Shown here in pieces: positions 34,958-42,152 of a DNA stretch of 42,152 nucleotides. Origin of the DNA: Bacteroidales bacterium (GTDB lineage: Bacteria > Bacteroidota > Bacteroidia > Bacteroidales > ML635J-15); assembly GCA_003249955.1 (NCBI GenBank), contig QKHS01000048.1, forward strand, positions 1-42,152, read 5' to 3'. The notes under the pieces were generated by a model. The model saw only the letters and a list, made by a program, of their open reading frames with translations, was not told the origin of the DNA and made no database searches. How positions within the stretch are numbered: the stretch's first letter is position 1; every line of letters begins with the position of its first letter. A program made the translations under genes and the position numbers.

Positions 34958-35074
34958 TGAGCTTCGGTTCGCGGCGAAAATAAAACATCCGCATCCGCAA
35001 AAACCAGGTTAAATTTAAATTTTTTTTCATCCGCCTGTAACTTTTGCGTAATATTGTTCGTCAGACAGGCGATT

Positions 35075-35563
35075 ATGAAAACGAAAGAATACAATATCAT
35101 AGTGGAAGATCATGCCGACGGGCTCTACAGATTCATCCTCGGAAACATAAAGGATGAGTTTAAAGCTCAGGATATTGTTCAGGACAGTTTCGAGCGTCTC
35201 TGGATAAATCACGAATCGGTGGAGTTCGGAAAAGCCAAATCTTTCCTTTTCAAAATCGCTTATAACAGAATGATTGATGTTATCAGACGCGAAAAACGTA
35301 ACAGCGGATCAAACGGCATCATTGACAGAATAGAAGAAATAAGCAGTCATCGTCAGGCAGAGATAAAAGAAATTATCGATAATGCTTTGGCCAAACTCAG
35401 CGAAATTCAGCGTTCTGTCGTTTTACTCCGCGATTATGAAGGATATACCTACGAAGAAATAGCACAGATTACCGATCTTACCGAAGCGCAGGTAAAAGTA
35501 TATATCTTCAGAGCCAGACAACATCTCAAAAATTATATAGGTAAATTTGAGGAGGTACTTTAA
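35075..35563 (+). CDS. ECF-type RNA polymerase sigma factor
   Basis: From ATG 35075 the protein has 162 residues, typical of ECF sigma factors. Region 2 is LYRFILGNIKDEFKAQDIVQ followed by DSFERLW and FLFKIAYNRMIDVIRREKR. Region 4 is LSEIQRSVVLLRDYEGYTYE followed by EIAQITDLTEAQVKVYIFRA, a helix-turn-helix that reads the -35 element. An upstream TTG (35054) would add seven residues and is less likely. The stop overlaps the ATG of the next gene (TAATG), the usual arrangement with a cognate anti-sigma factor. A near-match to the -7 box (TAACTTTTG, 35038-35046) lies upstream. Confidence 0.94.
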   Translation: MKTKEYNIIVEDHADGLYRFILGNIKDEFKAQDIVQDSFERLWINHESVEFGKAKSFLFKIAYNRMIDVIRREKRNSGSNGIIDRIEEISSHRQAEIKEIIDNALAKLSEIQRSVVLLRDYEGYTYEEIAQITDLTEAQVKVYIFRARQHLKNYIGKFEEVL

Positions 35564-36498
35564 TGAAAGCAATTATTAACATAGAAAACTACGAAGCTTT
35601 TTGGGTAGATTATCTCGACGGTAAATTAAGCGAAACCGACGAAGAAAGACTCTTTGCTTTTCTGGAATCAAATCCTGAGATCTCCGCAAATCTTATAGAT
35701 ACCGACGACTTTATGTTACCGGCTCCCGAAGTAAAATTTCCGGGGAAAGCCAGTCTTAAAGCAGAACATCAGATAGAAAACCTTCTTATCTCGAAAATAG
35801 AAAACGAAATAAGTGCTGAAGATGATAAATTTATTACCTCAAAAATAAACTCAGACGCTAAGATTGCAGCAAGTTTTTCCCAATATCAGAAAACAATACT
35901 TGTTCCGGATACTTCAATAGTTTTTGAAGGGAAAAAATATCTTAAGAAAGCAACAGTAATTCCTTTGTACAGATATACCGCTGCTGTTGCTGCAGCATTT
36001 GCAGTGGTTTTTGTTTCGGGATATTTACTTACCCGCAACCCGGTTGAAGTTTCTCCGGCAGTAAAACCACAGTTTTCTTTTATAGAATTACCGGTACACA
36101 TTAAGGATACTTCAGACACTGAAAAATTTCAGAATATCATTCCTGTGAACTTTGGCAATGAAAATAATTATGCTTCAAATCAGGAAAACATAATTGAAGA
36201 AGTTGAAGTTGAATTCAGCACAGGTATTGATGTTCCAGAAAGATTGCCAATGGCATCCGTTAATGTAGAAAAGAAAAATTCAGATACATACGAATACTAC
36301 TTTATGGAGTATCGTAATGATATCCCTGAAGAAAACATTGCATTTGAATATACAATGCAATACAAAAAAACACCAAAAGAAAATCAGTTTAAATCAACAA
36401 TAGCCAAGATCTATAAATTCGGAAAAGAGGTTGATATAAAAGGATCTTATGACAAATTAAAAGAGGCAAAAGAAGAATTATTATTCACAAGTAATTAA
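35563..36498 (+). CDS. Putative membrane anti-sigma factor
   Basis: A 311-residue protein translationally coupled to the ECF sigma gene. Residues 1-130 are cytoplasmic and helical; YEAFWVDYLDGKLSETDEER followed by LFAFLESNPE resembles the N-terminal binding region of Bacteroidota anti-sigma proteins. A single membrane helix is at about 138-156 (TAAVAAAFAVVFVSGYLL). The remaining 155 residues are periplasmic and acidic, with no recognised domain. By position and topology it should hold the sigma factor inactive until an envelope signal arrives. It lacks the clear FecR or zinc-binding motifs of known families, so this call rests on context. Confidence 0.72.
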   Translation: MKAIINIENYEAFWVDYLDGKLSETDEERLFAFLESNPEISANLIDTDDFMLPAPEVKFPGKASLKAEHQIENLLISKIENEISAEDDKFITSKINSDAKIAASFSQYQKTILVPDTSIVFEGKKYLKKATVIPLYRYTAAVAAAFAVVFVSGYLLTRNPVEVSPAVKPQFSFIELPVHIKDTSDTEKFQNIIPVNFGNENNYASNQENIIEEVEVEFSTGIDVPERLPMASVNVEKKNSDTYEYYFMEYRNDIPEENIAFEYTMQYKKTPKENQFKSTIAKIYKFGKEVDIKGSYDKLKEAKEELLFTSN

Positions 36499-36642
36499 AA
36501 CAGGCAGAAAACAGTTGACTGTAATCGGGGCTCGCCGGCAAAACAATTCCCGATGACGGAAAACAAACAAAAGATTATTTATCAGTTTAACTTCTGCCAG
36601 CAAACAGTAATAAACAAAAGTAAAAATAAAAAAATTAAAAAA

Positions 36643-37647
36643 ATGAAAACAATCAGTTTCTTAGCAGTAGCAATCGGAGCCTTGCTAATCTCCGTAAACC
36701 TTTCGGCAAATGATTATTTATCACAGGGAGATGATACAATCCGTATTAAAACAAAAGACAACTCAGAGATGATAATTGTTATAAACGAATTTGGTGATAT
36801 TGAAAATCTTGACGAGCAAATGGATGAAATAATGAACAGCCTTGAGGATGTTTTTGACCAGCTTGAAGAGGAAATGGACGGCCTTGATTCTGTGATAAAT
36901 GTTTCGGTAAAGAATGTTGACAACGAACTTAAAGTTGACATACAGGGAAAAGAAGACGACGAAGACCGTGTGATTAACCTGAACTTTGATCTCAATGATA
37001 AACCTAGAAAAGAGAAAAAACTTCATGGTTTTATGTCTTACGATTTTGGGTTTAACAATTATCTCGAAAACGGAAAATTCCCGAATGATTTTAATGCACA
37101 ATACTCTGTAAAACCATGGGGATCGTGGAATGTGGCAATTGGCGGAGGACTTCGCTGGTATGTTGCAAAACCATTCTCTATTGATCTGGGAGCAGGATTT
37201 TCATGGTACAATTTCAAATATCAGGACAGAGCGACAAGAGTTATAAAAACAGATGACGATGTTTTATTTACTGCAGATGCCTCCGGCGCAGAGTATCTTA
37301 AAAGTAAAACAACTGTTCCTTATCTTAACGTAAGCATAACTCCTATAGTTCATTTCGGTAAGAAAAACAGCGGTGTTAATCACAGAGATTTTCGTATCGG
37401 AGCAGGAGTTTATGCCGGCTATCGTCTTGGCGGAGCAGTAAAATATGTCTATAATACTAACGACACACATATGAAATTCCGCAATGAAGGAGATTATTTC
37501 CTGAGTACATACAGATATGGTGTAAAAGCACTGTTCGGATATCAGGATATTAACTTCTTTGCAACATATGACTTAAGCACATTATATGCAGAAGGAAAAG
37601 GCCCCGAACTTAACCCGATCTGTTTTGGCCTTAACTGGACTTTCTAG
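36643..37647 (+). CDS. Outer-membrane beta-barrel protein with acidic N-terminal segment
   Basis: From ATG 36643 the protein has 334 residues, with a signal peptide MKTISFLAVAIGALLISVNL ending near SA-ND. An earlier ATG (36553) would put 30 polar residues before it and is rejected. Residues about 35-125 are very acidic with a helical stretch (LDEQMDEIMNSLEDVFDQLE). Residues about 130-334 alternate like an eight-to-ten-stranded barrel (GSWNVAIGGGLRWYVAKPFS, YGVKALFGYQDINFFATYDL) and end in Phe, the usual barrel C-terminus. It follows the sigma/anti-sigma pair by 144 bases and may be their target or sensor. A strong terminator follows. Function unknown. Confidence 0.8.
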   Translation: MKTISFLAVAIGALLISVNLSANDYLSQGDDTIRIKTKDNSEMIIVINEFGDIENLDEQMDEIMNSLEDVFDQLEEEMDGLDSVINVSVKNVDNELKVDIQGKEDDEDRVINLNFDLNDKPRKEKKLHGFMSYDFGFNNYLENGKFPNDFNAQYSVKPWGSWNVAIGGGLRWYVAKPFSIDLGAGFSWYNFKYQDRATRVIKTDDDVLFTADASGAEYLKSKTTVPYLNVSITPIVHFGKKNSGVNHRDFRIGAGVYAGYRLGGAVKYVYNTNDTHMKFRNEGDYFLSTYRYGVKALFGYQDINFFATYDLSTLYAEGKGPELNPICFGLNWTF

Positions 37648-37670
37648 AGTTTTACGAAAAGCATGTAGCG

Positions 37671-37700
37671 AAAGCCGGTTTTAAAAGAACCGGCTTTTTT
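37671..37700 (+). terminator. Strong intrinsic terminator after the beta-barrel gene
   Basis: AAAGCCGGTT (37671-37680) pairs perfectly with AACCGGCTTT (37688-37697), with a 7-base loop and a T6 run ending at 37700. Confidence 0.9.
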
Positions 37701-38164
37701 GCAATATGTATAAGAACTGAGGTTCTGAATTACTCCGGGACAAACGCATTTTTTATTTCATATTAACTACTGAAAACAGAAGTTCAGCGCATTTAATTGT
37801 CAAGTTTTCCTAACTGAATTTCACAATGGACGACCCAAAGCAGTTTGAAGTTACATCATAGTTCAACGCATCGCGTTGAACTTTAATTGACTTCGTCGAG
37901 GGCTAAAGCCGTTCGTGAAAATTTGATAATTCGCGGCTTGTTTGTCATGTAACAATCAGCGATTAGTTTGGATCATTAAGTGCTGCGATGTTATACCGGC
38001 AGGCTAAGAAGGAAGTTTAAGTGCAGAAATTAGCTTAATTTAACTATGTCCATATCTTATTTATAAGCATCAGCCCTTAACAATGTTTTCGTTTGTCCTG
38101 TCAGTTATTACCCCTATTGCAAAAAATTATCCTATATTTGCTTCTGAAAAAAAACTACACATTG
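37701..38164. other. Intergenic region with hairpin repeats
   Basis: No gene is credible in this 464-bp stretch. It contains a perfect 10-bp hairpin AGTTCAACGC/GCGTTGAACT (37860-37869 with 37873-37882, loop ATC), a second short hairpin GGCTAAAGCC (37901-37910) within GAGGGCTAAAGCCGTTCGTG, and the promoter element at 38133. The GGCTAAAGCC-type motif resembles repeats I know to be dispersed in Bacteroidota genomes. Confidence 0.55.
38133..38140 (+). promoter_or_regulatory. Candidate -7 box of the PNGase F-like gene
   Basis: TATATTTG matches TAnnTTTG exactly and would start transcription near 38147, about 18 bases before ATG 38165. A TTG lies upstream at 38117-38119 but the 13-base spacing is short. 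Confidence 0.5.
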
Positions 38165-41100
38165 ATGAAAACTACAATTTTTGCATTAATCTTTATTTCT
38201 GCATTCACATTTACTTTATTTGCAAATCCCGGAGACACAGTATTTGTTAAAACATTTACCTTCGACAGTATTAATTCCCGCCGTGGCAATTTCCCCTTTC
38301 CGGCAGAACAGTCGTGGGAAAAAATTATGATGTACTACACAATAAAATGCGATGCCGCAACACCCTGGGACTCATATGCCTGCGGAGAATGGGACTATAC
38401 TACCTATACCAATGTTTACGAGCATACCGGAGAATTGGATTCCGTTCAGTATAACCATAAAAAATATACTCTTAACAATAACGGTTTTTCTGTATTTAAC
38501 GGTACTCTCACACCGAAATACCACAAATACGCGGGGCAGTACACTCAAAACACGTATAATTTTACAGGTCAGAACGATTATACAGCAGGAACCGCGCAGA
38601 CAACAACAAACTTTGGAATTACTGCAGGAGCCCCCGACTCAAAAACATATCTCCTATATTCTGCCCCGGATCTCATTTCAGCCGGCCTTGTTGCAGGAGA
38701 GATTAATCAGATAAGCTTTTCCCCCTCAGCCGTAACACCTTTTTCAACACATATAACAGTTCAGTCCGCTTTGGCCGGATTAACAGAGATAAACCTTGCC
38801 GATGTAAAAGACTTAAGCTTTACCGAAAATTACAGAGGAATAATAACCCATTCATCCGGAGAAATAACAATTCCGCTCACAGTTCCTCTTACATGGGATG
38901 GAAGTTCATCATTGATTTTTGCCGTTTCGTGCACATCCTTCGGAGATATTGTCACACTTGACGCAGAAAACAAAACTGCGCCATGCGTTTTACAATCATC
39001 AGGTAAAGATTACTTTATAAATTTCGAAAATTACTCATACATTGATATCCCCTCACAAACAGTTGCCACACTAAATAATGAAATTACCGTTTCGTTGTGG
39101 GTTTACGGGAACGAAGCCATGCAACCACAAAACGACATGCTGATCGAAGCAGTTGACGAAAACGGACAAAGACAACTATGCATTCACTATCCGTGGGGTA
39201 ACGGCAGCATCTACTGGGATGCCGGGAATGACGGAACAGGATACGACAGAATTGATAAAGCGGCCACAGAGACCGAATATAAAGGCAGGTGGAACCATGT
39301 TGCATTTACAAAAAATGCTCTTACAGGATCTATGAAAATCTACATAAACGGAGTTTTGTGGCATAGCGGAACAGGCAAAACAAAACCGGTGCAGAATATA
39401 AGCACATTTATTCTGGGATGCAATGTAAACAAAGAAAATAATTATTCCTATGACGGATACATTGACGATTTCAGCATCTGGAACAAAGAACTGAGTGTTT
39501 CCGAAATACAGCAACTCATGTATAATAAGCCCGGAGATACATTTTCTGCCTGGGATAATTTGCTCGTTTACTATGACTTTGACGAAAACCCCGGCAGCGG
39601 GAATGTAATTAATGATTATTCCGAAAACACATCCGGTGCTTTTTTTCTGGGAACACTTAACCGTATGTCATACCAGGGAATAAACCGGTTTAAAAATTTT
39701 GAAACAGATCAGAAATTACCGGTGTTAAAACTTACAAACGGAGAATACACGGTTGAGAGCAACACATTTAACTATGTCGATTCCGTAATGCTTAACCAGC
39801 AGATTATAAGAGAATTTAACAATCTTGATTTTTACACCATTCAGTGTATAGATACGGCTGTGTATTTTCCTGATTATGAATTGTTTACTAATCTTACAAA
39901 TGATACAGACACAAGTTTTTTTACAGCAGACATCAGTCTTGTTAATTCCGATCTCGCATACTTCGGGCAAGCTTACGAAGTTGTAAATACAATCCAGTTG
40001 CAGAATTATGTAACCCCTTACGGAATAGGGCTAAATCTCGGTTCTGACGGGTTTACCCATGCTTATGATGTTACAGATTATGCACAGTATCTTAAAAACA
40101 CGGTTGATCTTTCGGCACACAACACGCAGGAACTTATTGATGTTACATTTGCTTTTATCGAAGGAACACCACCGCGTAATGTTGTTCAGTTCGACCAGGT
40201 TTATCTCGGCAACTTCGGGCAGTATAATATTGCAAACGACATCAGCCTTAAGCCGATAAAGATAAAAAGAAATCCTGCCGCAACAATGTTTAATGTAAAA
40301 ACCCGTACAACAGGCCACGGAATGGCGGGAGACGGGAACTGCTCAGAGTTTTGTCCTACATGGCACAATATTTCGGTTGAAGGAACACAGACCAACGAAT
40401 GGTATAACTGGACTTCTTGTGCCGGCAACCCTATCTTCCCGCAGGGCGGAACATGGATTTTTGACCGTGCAGGCTGGTGTCCCGGAAGTTTTGCCGATAC
40501 TTATGACTGGGAAATCACAACTTTTGTTACAGATCCCGATTCCGTTGAACTCGACTATGGCATGACACAATACGGAGTAGGAGCAGGAGAGGGAAATTAT
40601 AATGTTTCCATGCAGCTTGTTCAGTATTCAGATCCTAATTTTGCAAACGATGTGGCTATTGAAGCAGTCACTGCTCCGAATAATGCAGATTTGTACAAAA
40701 GATACAATCCCGTTTGTAAAAACCCGGAAATAATTATCAAAAATACAGGAAGCAACGAACTTCAGTCAGTTTTAATTGAGTACGGGCTTAACGGAGATTA
40801 CTCATACTCATATCAGTGGACAGGAGAATTGGATTTTCTTGAAACCGAAACAGTTTTGCTTCCCGTAATTCCATGGCAGGAGTTTGTGGAATTTAACGAC
40901 TTTAACGTTCGTGTTAGCCTTCCAAATCAGGAAGAAGACGAATATCCGGCTAATAATACATTTAAAACAAGATTTAACACTGTTGATATCTGGACAGTAC
41001 CCAATATATTGGTTGTCCGTACCAATAATTTTGGTAACGAAACCAGTTATACCGTTACCGACAGCGGGGGAAATATTCTCGTTGACCGTCACGACCTTGC

Positions 41101-41593
41101 CTCTAACACAACATATTACGATACACTGGATTTCGCTCCCGGCTGTTATGATATCCGTTTATATGATACCGGCGAAGATGGCTTTGACTTTTGGTATTAC
41201 AACGGAGCCGACGGAACAGGTTATATGAAACTCAGAAAAACAGGAGCCGGTTATGTTAAAAATTTCCCGCTTGACTTCGGAAGTTTTATTTATTATCAGT
41301 TTGTAATTCCCGATGTAACTTACATTGCAAATGAAGAAATTAATAAAGAATATTTCGAAATATTCCCTAATCCGAACGATGGTAATTTTAAACTCAAACT
41401 AAATTTTGAACCTGAAGAAAATTCTGTAATTACAATTACCGATATGTCGGGCAGAACAGTTCTTAAGCTGACCGGAGACAGATTAAATGCAGAAGAAATA
41501 AATATAAACCTTGACGGAATCTCAAAAGGATTTTATCTGATAAATTTACAAACAGGTAAAATATTAAGAACCGGAAAACTGGTGGTTGAGTAA
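38165..41593 (+). CDS. Secreted PNGase F-like amidase with LamG-type insertion and T9SS type A sorting domain
   Basis: A 1142-residue exported protein; the signal peptide ends near residue 20. It matches peptide-N-glycosidase F, which cuts N-glycans from asparagine. PNGase F's three active residues have counterparts: Asp60 at Asp77 (CGEWDY), Glu118 at Glu666 (FIEGTPP) and Glu206 at Glu728 (NCSEFC). The DRAGWCPG and TSCAGNP segments and the six disulfide cysteines also correspond. In PNGase F the first two active residues are 58 apart; here they are 589 apart. The insertion (about 90-610) contains a beta module (about 145-270) and a LamG/concanavalin-like domain (about 280-458, VSLWVYG, WNHVAFTK, GYIDDFSIWNKEL). 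Residues about 815-1055 are CARDB/Ig-like. The last 80 residues (FEIFPNPNDGNF, GKLVVE) are a T9SS type A sorting domain. The start is ATG 38165; an earlier in-frame start would precede the promoter. Confidence 0.88.
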   Translation: MKTTIFALIFISAFTFTLFANPGDTVFVKTFTFDSINSRRGNFPFPAEQSWEKIMMYYTIKCDAATPWDSYACGEWDYTTYTNVYEHTGELDSVQYNHKKYTLNNNGFSVFNGTLTPKYHKYAGQYTQNTYNFTGQNDYTAGTAQTTTNFGITAGAPDSKTYLLYSAPDLISAGLVAGEINQISFSPSAVTPFSTHITVQSALAGLTEINLADVKDLSFTENYRGIITHSSGEITIPLTVPLTWDGSSSLIFAVSCTSFGDIVTLDAENKTAPCVLQSSGKDYFINFENYSYIDIPSQTVATLNNEITVSLWVYGNEAMQPQNDMLIEAVDENGQRQLCIHYPWGNGSIYWDAGNDGTGYDRIDKAATETEYKGRWNHVAFTKNALTGSMKIYINGVLWHSGTGKTKPVQNISTFILGCNVNKENNYSYDGYIDDFSIWNKELSVSEIQQLMYNKPGDTFSAWDNLLVYYDFDENPGSGNVINDYSENTSGAFFLGTLNRMSYQGINRFKNFETDQKLPVLKLTNGEYTVESNTFNYVDSVMLNQQIIREFNNLDFYTIQCIDTAVYFPDYELFTNLTNDTDTSFFTADISLVNSDLAYFGQAYEVVNTIQLQNYVTPYGIGLNLGSDGFTHAYDVTDYAQYLKNTVDLSAHNTQELIDVTFAFIEGTPPRNVVQFDQVYLGNFGQYNIANDISLKPIKIKRNPAATMFNVKTRTTGHGMAGDGNCSEFCPTWHNISVEGTQTNEWYNWTSCAGNPIFPQGGTWIFDRAGWCPGSFADTYDWEITTFVTDPDSVELDYGMTQYGVGAGEGNYNVSMQLVQYSDPNFANDVAIEAVTAPNNADLYKRYNPVCKNPEIIIKNTGSNELQSVLIEYGLNGDYSYSYQWTGELDFLETETVLLPVIPWQEFVEFNDFNVRVSLPNQEEDEYPANNTFKTRFNTVDIWTVPNILVVRTNNFGNETSYTVTDSGGNILVDRHDLASNTTYYDTLDFAPGCYDIRLYDTGEDGFDFWYYNGADGTGYMKLRKTGAGYVKNFPLDFGSFIYYQFVIPDVTYIANEEINKEYFEIFPNPNDGNFKLKLNFEPEENSVITITDMSGRTVLKLTGDRLNAEEININLDGISKGFYLINLQTGKILRTGKLVVE

Positions 41594-41712
41594 AATAATT
41601 TTCATAATTCGCATACAACGAAAAATATAGCCTTTTTGTCTGTTATAAAAATTAATATTTTTCGTATTGTTTTGTTGCATTGTTTCAGATTACTAATTTT
41701 AAAAGCGAAGTT

Positions 41713-42152
41713 GTGAAAAAGATGTTTGTATTATCCGGTCTGTTTTTATTACTAAGTTACACGGCTTTTTCACAGTGTCCAAATCCGTATTCAGGGAATA
41801 ATACAGAAGTTTGTGGTAATGTAGATAAGCAGAGTGTTGTAAATTATTCTGAACATCAGGACATCCGGCATACAGGCAATATTACGGTGAATATAGATTT
41901 AAAAAAAACCATAAAAGTTTACTACCATCAACAAATAACCGGGAAAAGCAGAATCACTGCTTTTGTTATTATTTCAGAGCAACTACCCGGTAGCAATGGC
42001 CAGGTTATATTCCAGAACCTAAAACCCGGAAACTATTTCTTAAGTTCACTATTATCTCATCCGGAAAGCTACCCGCATCTGATTGAAAACGATTTCTTTA
42101 ACAATTACCCGGTTATTGACGACGCTGCCGTCTTTATCTCTGACGGCAGCGT
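41713..42152 (+). CDS. Secreted protein of unknown function, N-terminal part (runs off the right edge)
   Basis: The frame is open from GTG 41713 to the end of the window, 146 codons. ATG 41722 is an alternative start. The N-terminus MKKMFVLSGLFLLLSYTAFS is a signal peptide, probably cut before QCPNPYSG. The mature part is beta-rich (NITVNIDLKKTIKVYYHQQ, QVIFQNLKPGNYFLSSL) and carries two cysteines near its start. The style, pre-protein length and position after another secreted enzyme suggest a further exported surface protein. No family is recognised, and the C-terminal region where a sorting domain would sit is outside the window. Confidence 0.7.
   Translation, partial: MKKMFVLSGLFLLLSYTAFSQCPNPYSGNNTEVCGNVDKQSVVNYSEHQDIRHTGNITVNIDLKKTIKVYYHQQITGKSRITAFVIISEQLPGSNGQVIFQNLKPGNYFLSSLLSHPESYPHLIENDFFNNYPVIDDAAVFISDGS

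Overview
The window is about 42 kb of an AT-rich genome from a member of the Bacteroidota that carries a type IX secretion system (T9SS). The evidence is T9SS sorting domains of both type A and type B, a PorP/SprF protein, start sites preceded by A-rich stretches rather than strong Shine-Dalgarno sequences, and several promoters with the Bacteroidota -7 box TAnnTTTG. A free-living or host-surface relative of the Marinilabiliales/Bacteroidales fits, but the sequence alone does not fix the genus.

Left part (1-12.3 kb): a partial secreted protein at the left edge; an unexplained 114-bp cloverleaf-like inverted repeat (816-929); the yceD-rpmF-plsX-fabH lipid/ribosomal operon on the minus strand; a purD-membrane protein-histidine kinase operon on the minus strand; then dapD, two glycosyltransferases, tsaC and prmC on the plus strand.

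Middle (12.4-19.3 kb, minus strand): a tightly packed six-gene operon. In transcription order it encodes a soluble coiled-coil protein, a two-TM coiled-coil membrane protein, a membrane-anchored solute-binding protein fused to an OmpA peptidoglycan-binding domain, a NitT/TauT-type permease with extra periplasmic sequence, its ATPase, and a CbbX-like AAA+ ATPase with a large uncharacterised N-terminal part. This is the best candidate in the window for an undescribed system. It looks like an ABC module tied to the cell wall and coupled to a cytoplasmic AAA+ remodeller, perhaps for envelope stress or sensing rather than plain nutrient uptake.

Right part (19.7-42 kb, plus strand): a small lipoprotein; a 3604-residue T9SS type B surface protein (DUF11, Ig/cadherin-like, HYR and SprB repeats) with a G9 tract in its leader and nine HYR units each exactly 237 bp; its PorP/SprF partner; and a TPR/PD40/OmpA protein. 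These three form a SprB-SprF-like surface adhesin locus. An ECF sigma factor, its putative anti-sigma factor and a beta-barrel protein follow. Then comes a T9SS type A secreted PNGase F-like enzyme whose first catalytic domain is split by about 530 residues that include a LamG-like domain. Another secreted protein runs off the right edge.

Intergenic spaces hold several hairpin repeats of kinds scattered through Bacteroidota genomes. No tRNA, rRNA, CRISPR array, insertion sequence or transposase was recognised.
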